Shown piece by piece: positions 16,042 through 24,166 of a stretch of 34,893 nt of DNA. A program made the position numbers and the translations under genes. The stretch is from Microbacteriaceae bacterium (lineage in GTDB: Bacteria > Actinomycetota > Actinomycetes > Actinomycetales > Microbacteriaceae), in NCBI GenBank assembly GCA_027490915.1, contig JAIXXG010000132.1:1-34893 (forward strand), given 5' to 3'. The stretch's first letter is position 1, and every line of letters starts with the position of its first letter. Below the pieces are notes generated by a model that saw only the letters and a list, made by a program, of their open reading frames with translations, ran no database searches and was not told the origin of the DNA.

Positions 16042-16938
16042 TCAGCGGCCGCTATAGGTGTAGATGCCCGCGTCGAAGGCGTTGTACGCCTCGTAGTCGA
16101 GCAGCTCGTAGAGCCTGCCTCGAGTCTGCATGCCCGCGACCTCGCCGTCGAGGGTTCCGGTCGCCTGCAGGGTGTCGAGCGCCCGCTCGATGGCGCCGAA
16201 CGCGACGCGCAGCAGCGACACCGGGTGGATGACGAGGTTCACGCCGACGTCGGCGAGCTGCTGGTGCGTGAAGAGCTCGCTCTTGCCGAACTCGGTCATG
16301 TTGGCGAGGATCGGCACGCTCACGGCCTTCCGCATCTGCTCGAACTCGTCGAGGCTCGCCATCGCCTCGGGGAAGATGGCGTCGGCACCGGCCGCCTCGA
16401 GCGCCTTCGCGCGGTCGATCGCGGCATCCATGCCTTCCACTCCGCGGATGTCGGTGCGCGCCATGATGACGAGGTCGGGGTCGCGGCGGGCGTCGACGGC
16501 GGCCCGGATGCGCTTGACCGCCGTGTCGAGGTCGACGACGGCCTTGCCGTCGAGGTGCCCGCAGCGCTTGGGGTTGACCTGGTCCTCCAGGTGCAGGCCC
16601 GCGACACCCGCGTCTTCGAGTTCGTGCACCGTGCGGGCCACGTTCATGGGCTCGCCGAAGCCGGTGTCGGCGTCGACGAGGGTCGGCAGGTCGATCATGC
16701 GGCTGATCTGGTGTGCCCGCTGCGCGACCTCGCTGAGCGTCGTGAGGCCGATGTCGGGCAGGCCCAGCTCGGCGGCCATGACGGCGCCCGAGATGTAGGC
16801 GCCGTCGAAGCCCTTGTCCTGGATGAGCCGGGCGCTCAGCGGGGTGAAAGCCCCGGGGAACACCTGCAGGCGTCCGCTCGCGAGCCCGGCGCGGAAGGCC
16901 TGGCGGCGCTGGGTGGCCGTGGTCGTGGTCGAGAGCAT
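16042..16938 (-). CDS. prpB: methylisocitrate lyase
   Basis: Splits 2-methylisocitrate into pyruvate and succinate, the last step of the methylcitrate cycle. A 298-residue isocitrate lyase/PEP mutase superfamily member: FPGAFTPLSARL at the start, YISGAVMAAELGLPDIGLTT, metal-binding VDADTGFGEP, LEDQVNPKRCGHLDGK with the catalytic Cys in KRCGH, and IMARTD. Length and the KRCGH form are those of PrpB rather than the much longer isocitrate lyase. Its ATG overlaps the prpD stop by one base (TGATG), so it is translationally coupled. Confidence 0.96.
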   Translation of the reverse strand: MLSTTTTATQRRQAFRAGLASGRLQVFPGAFTPLSARLIQDKGFDGAYISGAVMAAELGLPDIGLTTLSEVAQRAHQISRMIDLPTLVDADTGFGEPMNVARTVHELEDAGVAGLHLEDQVNPKRCGHLDGKAVVDLDTAVKRIRAAVDARRDPDLVIMARTDIRGVEGMDAAIDRAKALEAAGADAIFPEAMASLDEFEQMRKAVSVPILANMTEFGKSELFTHQQLADVGVNLVIHPVSLLRVAFGAIERALDTLQATGTLDGEVAGMQTRGRLYELLDYEAYNAFDAGIYTYSGR

Positions 16939-18452
16939 CAGAAGAGTCCCTTCGGGGCTGCGGGCGACCCGGGAGTCGCGGCCGTCACGGTGAGGCCGCC
17001 GAGCTCGGCCGGGGTCAGCTCGGGCAGGCGCTGGGCGACATCGAGGAAGCGGTCGATCTCGTCGGGGGCGAGGATGCCCTCCGCGAGCATCCGGAACTTG
17101 CCCACGTACTCGGCCCGACCGAAGGGCCGCGCACCGAGCGGGTGCGCGTCGGCGACGGCGATCTCGTCGACGATCGTCTCGCCGTTCGTGAGCTCGATCT
17201 CGATGCGGCCGCCGAAAGCCTTCTCGCTGAGGTCGAGGGAGTGGTAGCGGCGGGTCCACTCGGCGTCTTCGGTCGTGGTGATCTTCTGCCACAGCGCGAC
17301 CGTGTCGGGGCGGGCCGCGCGCTCGGGGGCGTACGAGTCGACGTGGTGCCACGCTCCGTCTTGCAGCGCGACGGCGACGATGTACGGGATCGAGTGGTCG
17401 AGCGTCTCGCGGCTCGCGGTCGGGTCGTACTTCTGCGGGTCGTTCGCGCCCGAGCCGATGACGTAGTGCGTGTGGTGGCTCGTGTGCAGCACGATGCTCT
17501 TCACGTTGGCGGGGTCGCGCAGCTCGGGGCGCTCGGTGCCGAGGCGACGCGCGAGGTCGATCCAGGCCTGCGCCTGGTATTCGGCCGAGTGCTCTTTCGT
17601 GTAGCTGTCGAGGATGCCCGTGAGCGGCTCGCCGGCATCGGGCAGCGGAACCTCGTAGCGGGCATCCGGGCCGCTCAGCAGCCAAGCGATGACGCCGTCC
17701 TCCCCCTCGTAGATGGGGCTCGGGCTGGTCTGGCCGCGCATCGCCCGGTCGACGGCTTCGACGGCCATCTTTCCGGCGAAGGCGGGGGCGTGCGCCTTCC
17801 ACGTCGAGATCTCGCCCTTGCGCGACTGCCGCGTGGCGGTCGTGGTGTGCAGGGCCTGGCCAATGGCCTGGAAGATCGTCTCCTGCGGCAGCCCCAGCAG
17901 GGTGCCGATGCCCGCGGCGGCGCTCGGGCCGAGGTGGGCGACGTGGTCGATCTTGTGCTCGTGCAGGCAGATGGCGCGCACGAGGTCGATCTGGATCTCG
18001 TAGCCGGTCAGCAGGCCCTTGATCAGTTGGGGGCCGTCGGCGCCGGTGTGCTGCGCGACGGCGAGGATCGGCGGGATGTTGTCGCCGGGGTGCGAGTAGT
18101 CGGCGGCGAGGAAGGTGTCGTGGTAGTCGAGCTCGCGCACGGCGACGCCGTTGGCCCAGGCGGCCCACTCGGGGCTGACCCGCTGTGCCGCGTCGAGCCC
18201 GAAGACGGTGGCGCCCGGCGTGTACGGATGCGCTTCCGCCTGCCCCCGCGCGCTCACGACCGGTGCCCGCTCGAGACTGGCGACGGCGACGGCGGCGTTG
18301 TCGATGACGCGGTTGATGACCATGTCGACGGCGCGGTCGTCGAGCGGGCGGTGCTGCTCGGCAGCGAGTGCGGCCAGCTTTCCGGCCAGCTGCTCGGCGG
18401 GCGGCAGGTGCTCGCTGCTCTTGTGGGTGCGCACGGTGTGGGTCGTGGTCAT
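16938..18452 (-). CDS. prpD: 2-methylcitrate dehydratase
   Basis: MmgE/PrpD family enzyme of 504 residues, the usual length, that dehydrates 2-methylcitrate to 2-methylaconitate in propionate breakdown. Recognisable stretches include [26 protein letters not shown]-like [24 protein letters not shown] (the conserved family block), [27 protein letters not shown], and [13 protein letters not shown]. No separate aconitase-type AcnD gene is seen, which fits the PrpD-only version of the pathway in actinobacteria. It overlaps gntR by 4 nt (ATGA) and prpB by 1 nt, so gntR, prpD and prpB form a coupled unit. Confidence 0.96.
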   Translation of the reverse strand: MTTTHTVRTHKSSEHLPPAEQLAGKLAALAAEQHRPLDDRAVDMVINRVIDNAAVAVASLERAPVVSARGQAEAHPYTPGATVFGLDAAQRVSPEWAAWANGVAVRELDYHDTFLAADYSHPGDNIPPILAVAQHTGADGPQLIKGLLTGYEIQIDLVRAICLHEHKIDHVAHLGPSAAAGIGTLLGLPQETIFQAIGQALHTTTATRQSRKGEISTWKAHAPAFAGKMAVEAVDRAMRGQTSPSPIYEGEDGVIAWLLSGPDARYEVPLPDAGEPLTGILDSYTKEHSAEYQAQAWIDLARRLGTERPELRDPANVKSIVLHTSHHTHYVIGSGANDPQKYDPTASRETLDHSIPYIVAVALQDGAWHHVDSYAPERAARPDTVALWQKITTTEDAEWTRRYHSLDLSEKAFGGRIEIELTNGETIVDEIAVADAHPLGARPFGRAEYVGKFRMLAEGILAPDEIDRFLDVAQRLPELTPAELGGLTVTAATPGSPAAPKGLF

Positions 18453-19141
18453 GCTCGTTCCTTCTGTCGGTTCTCGCCGCGGCGCGGCAGATGGGTGTGG
18501 ATGCTCGTGAGGGCTTCGTGCAGGTGCAGCCGGGTCGCGGCGGCCGCGCGTTCGGGGTCGCCGTCGGCGATGGCGCGGGCGATGGCGGCGTGCTCGGCGG
18601 CGCTGCGGGCGAGACGGTCGTCGTCGTCGCGAGCGAGGCGGCGCACGCGGGCCAGGTGCACGCGCGTGCTCTGGATCGCCGCCGCCAGGTACGGGCTGCT
18701 GCTCAGGCTGTTGTCGAGCGCGGCATCGAACTCGGCGACGAGCGCGTAGTAGCCGTGCCGCTGCGGATCATCCGCGGCGAGCGCCGCCCGGTCGACGGCC
18801 GCGAAGCGCGCGGCGAGCTCGGAGAATCGCTCGCCGACGCTCGCACTGTTGGCGACCCGGCGGGCGGCGAGCCGGGCGGCCTGCTCGTCGAGGGCGGTGC
18901 GCAGCTCGAACAGCGCGTCGACGTCATCTGCCTCGATCTCGCTGACGACGAGCGTGCGGGGACCGCGTTCGGTGACGAGCCCGGCGGCGATGAGGCGCGC
19001 GAAGGCCTCGCGCACGGGAGTGCGACTCACCCCGAGACGTGCGGCCTGCTCGACCTCGGTGAGCGGGGAACCCGGCGCGAGCTCGCCGTCGATGATCGCC
19101 GCCCGGAGGGCGTCAAACGCGCGATCGGCGGCCGTGCTCAT
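18449..19141 (-). CDS. GntR/FadR-type regulator of the propionate operon
   Basis: A 230-residue transcription factor with an N-terminal winged helix-turn-helix (residues about 8-70: [43 protein letters not shown], the standard GntR pattern) and a C-terminal all-helical FCD effector domain with His and Asp metal/ligand positions. It is first in the operon and overlaps prpD by 4 nt. The ATG at 19141 is taken because a -10 box (TACATT) lies 6 nt before it and an 18-bp palindrome overlaps that box. Together these suggest autoregulation and control of the whole prp operon, probably relieved by a methylcitrate-cycle intermediate (inference). Confidence 0.92.
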   Translation of the reverse strand: MSTAADRAFDALRAAIIDGELAPGSPLTEVEQAARLGVSRTPVREAFARLIAAGLVTERGPRTLVVSEIEADDVDALFELRTALDEQAARLAARRVANSASVGERFSELAARFAAVDRAALAADDPQRHGYYALVAEFDAALDNSLSSSPYLAAAIQSTRVHLARVRRLARDDDDRLARSAAEHAAIARAIADGDPERAAAATRLHLHEALTSIHTHLPRRGENRQKERA

Positions 19142-19144
19142 GCC

Positions 19145-19162
19145 CTCAATGTATACATTGAG
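19145..19162. promoter_or_regulatory. 18-bp palindromic operator over the gntR-prp -10 box
   Basis: CTCAATGTATACATTGAG is a perfect palindrome. On the minus strand its second half contains TACATT (19153 to 19148), the -10 box 6 nt before the gntR ATG. The TGTATACA core is typical of FadR-subfamily GntR sites. Repression by blocking polymerase is the natural reading. Confidence 0.7.
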
Positions 19163-19173
19163 CGCACTTGACG

Positions 19174-19572
19174 CTAGATGTTGCGGACCACGGTGATCTT
19201 TCGTATACACCAGCACTCGGCGAGCCGCGCGTCGGGCCGCAGCACGCTCTCGTGGACGGTGTCGACATCGTCACGGAGCACGATGTCGTCGAACCACGCG
19301 CCATCCCTCTTCTCGGTGAGGCCCTGCGTGATCAGTGTGAGCGCCCCGATCAGGCGGGGATGCATCCGGTAGACGATGGACGACCACGACGGCCGTGCAG
19401 CGATCACGTCCGCCTCGGTGAGAATCCGCAAGTGGTACGAGACCGCCGTTCTCTCGACGCGACGCTCGGCGACGATCGCCTCGCACAGTTCGCCGGCAGT
19501 GTGCTCGCCGCTCGCGAGGATCTCGACAATTCGCCACCGGATCGGATGCCCCAGCAGAAAGAGCAAATGCAT
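19174..19572 (-). CDS. ArsR-type winged-helix regulator, 132 aa
   Basis: A small regulator with an ArsR/HTH_20-type DNA-binding domain: MHLLFLLGHPIRWRIVEILASGEHTAGELCEAI, then TAVSYHLRILTEADVI, the recognition helix, and a wing at PSWSSIVYRM. The C-terminal ~50 residues (ending LAECWCIRKITVVRNI) are not typical of metal-sensing ArsR proteins. Two Cys in ECWC plus one in LCEAI could sense metal or redox, but no known site pattern is present. The ATG at 19572 is preferred because it begins the family-conserved region and follows a 36-bp palindrome by 7 nt. It ends 32 bp before gntR in the same direction; target genes are unknown. Confidence 0.82.
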   Translation of the reverse strand: MHLLFLLGHPIRWRIVEILASGEHTAGELCEAIVAERRVERTAVSYHLRILTEADVIAARPSWSSIVYRMHPRLIGALTLITQGLTEKRDGAWFDDIVLRDDVDTVHESVLRPDARLAECWCIRKITVVRNI

Positions 19573-19579
19573 TCGGCGA

Positions 19580-19615
19580 GTGTGAAGCCGTTCTGACGTC
19601 AGAACGGCTTCACAC
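19580..19615. promoter_or_regulatory. 36-bp perfect palindrome before the ArsR-type gene
   Basis: Two 18-bp arms, GTGTGAAGCCGTTCTGAC and its exact reverse complement, meet without a spacer at 19597/19598, with TGACGTCA at the centre. It ends 7 nt before the ATG at 19572. It is probably an operator for the ArsR-type protein; in RNA it would form a hairpin next to the start codon. Confidence 0.75.
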
Positions 19616-19736
19616 AACAGAAGTGGAGGTGCAGGGGGCGGTGCGGGGCGTGTGGAGGGGAGCACGACGGCCCGTGCAGCGGCGCACGAGGAGAAGGGAT
19701 AGGCACTCGGTACGGGGGCGCAGGGCGGGCGGCGCC

Positions 19737-19742
19737 TAGACT
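19737..19742 (+). promoter_or_regulatory. -10 box of hrpA
   Basis: TAGACT, 9 nt before ATG 19752. The sequence between contains GGAGGG, which could also act as a short-spaced ribosome site. Confidence 0.45.
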
Positions 19743-19751
19743 GGAGGGCTC

Positions 19752-22700
19752 ATGACTGCGCCCGACGATCGACCGGAGCCCCGCATCCCGGGGCTGGCGA
19801 TCACCTACCCGCCCGACCTGCCGGTGTCGCAGCGGCGCGACGACATCGCCGCCGCGATCGCCGCCCACCAGGTTGTCATCGTCGCGGGCGAGACCGGGTC
19901 GGGCAAGACGACGCAGCTGCCGAAGGTCCTGCTCGGGCTGGGGCGCGAGAGCATCGCCCACACCCAGCCGCGGCGCATCGCCGCCCGCACCATCGCCGAG
20001 CGCGTCGCCGAGGAGCTCGGCAGCGAGCTCGGCGGGCTCGTCGGCTACAAAGTGCGCTTCACCGACCAGGTGAGCGCGGGCACCCGGGTCACGCTCATGA
20101 CCGACGGCATCGTGCTCGCCGCCCTGCGCGGCGACCGCGAGCTGCGCGCCTACGACGCGATCATCATCGACGAGGCGCACGAGCGCAGCCTCACCATCGA
20201 CTTCCTGCTCGGTTACCTCAAGCAGCTGCTGCCCCGCCGCCCCGACCTGAAGGTCGTCATCACCTCGGCGACGATCGACCCCGAGAGCTTCGCACGGCAC
20301 TTCGCGGCGGCCGACGGCACACCCGCGCCCGTCATCGAGGTGAGCGGGCGCACCTACCCGGTCGAGATCCGCTATCGGCCGCTCGTGCCTGACGACGCCG
20401 ACACGAACAACCTCACCGATCCGGACAGCGACGACGACGGCCCGGCGACCCCCGGCGCGGCGACCCCCGGCGCGGCGACCCCCGGCGCGGCGATCGACAT
20501 GGTCGACGGTGTCATCGCCGCGGTCGACGAGCTGGGCCGCGAAGGCGACGGCGACGTGCTCGTCTTCTTCAGCGGCGAGAACGAGATCCGCGACGCGGCG
20601 GATGCCCTCCGCGGGCACCTCGCCCGCCAGGGCCCGCGCGGCGCCGCCACCGAGGTGCTGCCGCTGTACGGCCGGCTCAGTGCGGCCGAGCAGCACCGGG
20701 TCTTCGAGCGGCCCCCCGCGGGCATCCGTCGCCGCATCGTGCTCGCCACCAACGTCGCCGAGACGAGCCTCACCGTGCCCGGCATCCGCTACGTCGTCGA
20801 CACCGGCACGGCGCGCATCAGCCGCTACTCCACGCGCTCGAAAGTGCAGCAGCTGCCGATCGAGCCGATCTCGCAGGCGAGCGCCAACCAGCGCTCGGGC
20901 CGCTCGGGCCGCACGAGCGACGGCATCGCCATCCGGCTGTACTCCGAGGCCGACTACGAGCGGCGGCCCGCGTACACCGAGCCCGAGATCCTCCGCACCA
21001 ACCTCGCGGCCGTGATTCTGCAGATGATCGCGATCGGGCTGGGCGACATCGAGCGCTTCCCATTCCTGCAGCCGCCCGACAAGCGCGGCATCGCCGACGG
21101 GCTCGAGCTGCTGCGCGAGCTGGGCGCGCTGGAGCCCGGGCGCGGCGACCTGCGCATCACGAAGGTCGGGCGCGCCATCGCGCAACTGCCGCTCGACCCG
21201 CGGTACGCGCGCATGGTCGTCGAGGCCCAGAAGCTCAGGGTGGTGCGGGAGGTCGTCGCGATCGTCGCGGGGCTGAGCATCCAAGACCCGCGCGAGCGGC
21301 CCGCCGACCGGCGCGAGACGGCCGACCAGCTGCACAGCCGCTTCCGCGACCCGACGAGCGACTTCATCACGCTGCTGAACCTGTGGCGGCACCTGCAGAG
21401 GCGGCAGGCCGAGCTCAGCGGAAACCAGTTCCGCAAAGAGGTGCGCGCCGAGTTTCTCAACTACCTGCGCGTGCGCGAGTGGGCCGACGTCGAGCGGCAG
21501 GTGCTGCGGCTGCTGCCGAAGGATGCGCGGCCCAAAGGCCCGATGCCCGAGTCGAGCGACGCCGACGCGATCCACCGCGCCCTGCTCTCGGGCCTGCTCA
21601 GCCACATCGGCCTGCGCGACGACCGCGACGCCGCGACCGGCACCAACCAGAAGGGTGCGCGCGGAAAGGACGCGAAGGGCGACGCCCGCCCTGCCCGCGG
21701 CCGCGAGTTCCTCGGCGCGCGCGGGCGCCGCTTCGTCGTCTACCCCGGATCGGGCCTCGCGAAGAAGCCGCCCGCCGCCGTCATGGCCGCCGAGCTCGTC
21801 GAGACGAGCCGCCTGTTCGCCCGCACGGTCGCCGCGATCGACCCGGCGTGGGCCGAGGCACTCGCGGGCGACCTCGCGAAGAAGCAGTACAGCGAGCCGC
21901 GCTGGCAGAAGAGCCAGGGCTCCGCGGTCGTCGACGAGAAGGTGACGCTCTACGGGGTGCCGATCGTGCCGCGCCGACGGGTGCAGCTGGCCCGCATCGA
22001 CGCCCCGCTCGCGCGCGAGCTGTTCATCCGCCACGCGCTCGTCCAGGGCGAGTGGGATGTCTCCCGGCTCGACAAGCGCCTCACCCAGTTCGTGCGCGAC
22101 AACGCGCGGCTGCGGCGCGAGCTCGAGCAGCTCGAGGAGCGCCAGCGTCGGCGCGACATCCTGCTCGACGACGAGCGGCTCGTCGAGTTCTTCGAGCAGC
22201 GCATCCCCGACGACGTCACCGACGTGCGCCGCTTCGAGCGGTGGTGGCGGGATGCCCGCCGCGAGCATCCCGAACTGCTCACGCTGCAGCGGGCCGACCT
22301 CATCGAGGCCGACGAGCCGCAGATCGACGACGACGCCTACCCCACCCGGCTCACCCTCGGCGATCAGACGCTCAGCGTCGGCTACCGCTTCGAGCCCGGT
22401 GCCGCCGACGACGGCGTCACCGTCACCGTGCCGCTGCCCCTGCTGCCCCGGCTCGAGACCGCCGGCTTCGACTGGCTCGTGCCGGGACTGCGGCACGAGC
22501 TCGTGACCGCGCTGCTCAAGACCCTGCCGAAGGCGATCCGCCGCAACGTGGTGCCCGCCGCCGACTGGGCGACCCGGCTGCTCGCCGCCGTGCCCGCGGG
22601 CGCCGATCTGCGGCAGCTGCCGCTCACGGCCTTCCTCGCCGAGGAGATCCGCCGCCAGACCTTCACACCCGTCGACCCGAGTGACTTCGACGCCGATCGC

Positions 22701-23765
22701 CTGCCGCCGCACCTGCGCATGGGCTACGCCGTCGTCGACGAGCGCGGCAACCGGCTGGCACGCGGCACCGACCTGCCCGCGCTGCAGCACAAGCTGAAGA
22801 CGCGCACGCGCGACTCGGTGGCGAAGGTGGCGACCGCGGCGGCCCGCGCGCCGATCGAGCGCGGCGGCATCACGGTGTGGGACGACACCCTGGGCGCCGG
22901 CTCCGGTGCAGCGCCCGGCACCCTCCCCCGGCAGCTCGACATGCGCCGCGGCGAGACCACGATTCGCGCCTACCCTGCGCTCGTCGATGAGGGCGGCTCG
23001 GTGGCGATCCGACTGCAGACCGCGGTCGCCGACCAGGTGGCGGCGCACCGTGCGGGAGTTCGCCGGCTCGTGCAGCTGGGGGTTCCGTCACCGCTCGCGT
23101 ACATCCAGCAGCACCTGACGAGTGCCGAGAAGCTCAGCCTCGGCGCCTCGCCCTACCGCTCGACGGCCGCGCTCATCGACGACGCGCTGCGGGCCGTGAT
23201 CGACGCCGAGCTCAGCTCCGCCGATCCGAACGCCGATGCGCGGGATGCTCTTCCGTGGGATCGCGTGAGCTTCGAGTCTCTGCGCGACCGCGTCAACGCC
23301 GGCCTGCCCGACCGTCTGTTCGGCATCGTGGCGACGACCGCGGCCGTGCTGGCGGCGGCGCGCGAGGTCGACGTGCTCATCACGCGCAGCTCGAGCCTGC
23401 AGCTGATGGCGCCGCTCGCCGACGCGCGCGAGCAGCTCAACGCCCTCGTGCACGACGGATTCATCGCGCGCACGGGCCTCGCCCGCCTCCCCCGGCTGGT
23501 CGTCTACCTGCGCGGCATCGCGTACCGGGTCGAGCGACTCGCCGACAACCTGGGCCGCGACCGGGCCTGGATGCTTGAAGTGCAGCAGGCCGTCGAGCTC
23601 TACACGGCGGCCGGCGGAACTCTGCCGATCGCGGCCGAGCCCGAGCCCCGCATCCGCGAGGCCCGCTGGATGCTCGAAGAGCTGCGCCTCTCGCTCTTCG
23701 CGCAGCCGCTCGGCGCGCAGGGCCCGATCTCGGTGCAGCGCATCCGCAAGCAGCTCGCGGGCTAG
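19752..23765 (+). CDS. hrpA: ATP-dependent RNA helicase HrpA
   Basis: DEAH-box 3'-5' RNA helicase, 1337 residues, close to the usual ~1300. Order: Walker A GETGSGKTT (46-54), QPRRIAART (motif Ia), DEAH (140-143), SAT (172-174), an acidic and repeat insert at about 215-248, VLVFFSGENEI, LATNVAETSLTVPGI, QRSGRSGR (motif VI), then the helicase-associated and OB-like regions and the long C-terminal DUF3418 region. HrpA acts on stalled or collided ribosomes in E. coli; a similar role here is inferred by family. Its stop TAG overlaps the stop of the convergent neighbour (shared CTAG). The insert contains an in-frame 3 x 15-bp repeat. Confidence 0.96.
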   Translation: MTAPDDRPEPRIPGLAITYPPDLPVSQRRDDIAAAIAAHQVVIVAGETGSGKTTQLPKVLLGLGRESIAHTQPRRIAARTIAERVAEELGSELGGLVGYKVRFTDQVSAGTRVTLMTDGIVLAALRGDRELRAYDAIIIDEAHERSLTIDFLLGYLKQLLPRRPDLKVVITSATIDPESFARHFAAADGTPAPVIEVSGRTYPVEIRYRPLVPDDADTNNLTDPDSDDDGPATPGAATPGAATPGAAIDMVDGVIAAVDELGREGDGDVLVFFSGENEIRDAADALRGHLARQGPRGAATEVLPLYGRLSAAEQHRVFERPPAGIRRRIVLATNVAETSLTVPGIRYVVDTGTARISRYSTRSKVQQLPIEPISQASANQRSGRSGRTSDGIAIRLYSEADYERRPAYTEPEILRTNLAAVILQMIAIGLGDIERFPFLQPPDKRGIADGLELLRELGALEPGRGDLRITKVGRAIAQLPLDPRYARMVVEAQKLRVVREVVAIVAGLSIQDPRERPADRRETADQLHSRFRDPTSDFITLLNLWRHLQRRQAELSGNQFRKEVRAEFLNYLRVREWADVERQVLRLLPKDARPKGPMPESSDADAIHRALLSGLLSHIGLRDDRDAATGTNQKGARGKDAKGDARPARGREFLGARGRRFVVYPGSGLAKKPPAAVMAAELVETSRLFARTVAAIDPAWAEALAGDLAKKQYSEPRWQKSQGSAVVDEKVTLYGVPIVPRRRVQLARIDAPLARELFIRHALVQGEWDVSRLDKRLTQFVRDNARLRRELEQLEERQRRRDILLDDERLVEFFEQRIPDDVTDVRRFERWWRDARREHPELLTLQRADLIEADEPQIDDDAYPTRLTLGDQTLSVGYRFEPGAADDGVTVTVPLPLLPRLETAGFDWLVPGLRHELVTALLKTLPKAIRRNVVPAADWATRLLAAVPAGADLRQLPLTAFLAEEIRRQTFTPVDPSDFDADRLPPHLRMGYAVVDERGNRLARGTDLPALQHKLKTRTRDSVAKVATAAARAPIERGGITVWDDTLGAGSGAAPGTLPRQLDMRRGETTIRAYPALVDEGGSVAIRLQTAVADQVAAHRAGVRRLVQLGVPSPLAYIQQHLTSAEKLSLGASPYRSTAALIDDALRAVIDAELSSADPNADARDALPWDRVSFESLRDRVNAGLPDRLFGIVATTAAVLAAAREVDVLITRSSSLQLMAPLADAREQLNALVHDGFIARTGLARLPRLVVYLRGIAYRVERLADNLGRDRAWMLEVQQAVELYTAAGGTLPIAAEPEPRIREARWMLEELRLSLFAQPLGAQGPISVQRIRKQLAG
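20445..20489 (+). repeat. 3 x 15-bp in-frame tandem repeat in hrpA
   Basis: Three exact copies of GCGACCCCCGGCGCG encoding ATPGA units within an acidic insert between helicase motifs III and IV. Copy-number change would keep the frame. Confidence 0.9.
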
Positions 23766-24166
23766 GCCGCCGGAAGCTCGAAGACGGCCCAGCGCTGCAC
23801 GAGGCGGTCGGGCAGCACGAGCTGCTCGATGCGGTGGTCGCGCGAGCGGTCGACATAGCCGCGCCAGAGAAGAGTGACCGGCCGCGGGGCGTGCGCGATG
23901 ACGGCGCGCGCGGTCGCGAGCCGCGCCGCCCCCATGAGCAGCACGAGCGCGCCGAGCGGCAGCGCGGCGAGGAGCGCGGGCAGCTCGCGCGGCGCCTCGG
24001 CGGGCAGCGCGATCGCGGGGTCGAGCGCGCGGAGGGCATCCTGCACCGCCGCCCGTTCGTCTCGCCCGGCGAGGCCCGGCGCGACGACGGCGGGCCGCCC
24101 GTGCACGAATCCGCGCAGCACGGCCTCGTCGAGGTCAGACAGCGGGGCCCCCGTTACGCTCGCCAT
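23762..24166 (-). CDS. hypothetical protein, 134 aa
   Basis: No family recognised. The protein starts MASVTGAPLSDLDEAVLRGFVHGRP, is rich in Ala, Leu and Arg, has a hydrophobic stretch LPALLAALPLGALVLLMGAARLA (about residues 67-89) that could be a buried helix pair rather than a membrane span, and ends with a beta-like segment IEQLVLPDRLVQRWAVFELPAA. Support as a real gene comes from its exact fit: its stop shares CTAG with the hrpA stop and its ATG is back to back with the ATG of the glycosyltransferase gene (CATATG). AGGA lies about 8 nt before the ATG. Codon choice shows strong GC at third positions. Role unknown. Confidence 0.6.
   Translation of the reverse strand: MASVTGAPLSDLDEAVLRGFVHGRPAVVAPGLAGRDERAAVQDALRALDPAIALPAEAPRELPALLAALPLGALVLLMGAARLATARAVIAHAPRPVTLLWRGYVDRSRDHRIEQLVLPDRLVQRWAVFELPAA
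24155..24160 (+). promoter_or_regulatory. -10 box of glycosyltransferase gene
   Basis: TACGCT, 6 nt before ATG 24167; it lies inside the first codons of the divergent 134-aa gene. Confidence 0.5.

Noticed and set aside
19171-19186. CTAGATGTTG, identical to an NrdR-box core
   Set aside because: It is a single site overlapping the stop codon of the ArsR-type gene, with no partner box 15-16 bp away and no reductase gene beside it.
19599-23048. 1149-codon open frame on the minus strand
   Set aside because: It is antisense to hrpA, whose motifs are intact; long antisense frames are common at this GC content, and its product is low-complexity Arg/Gly/Val/Asp.
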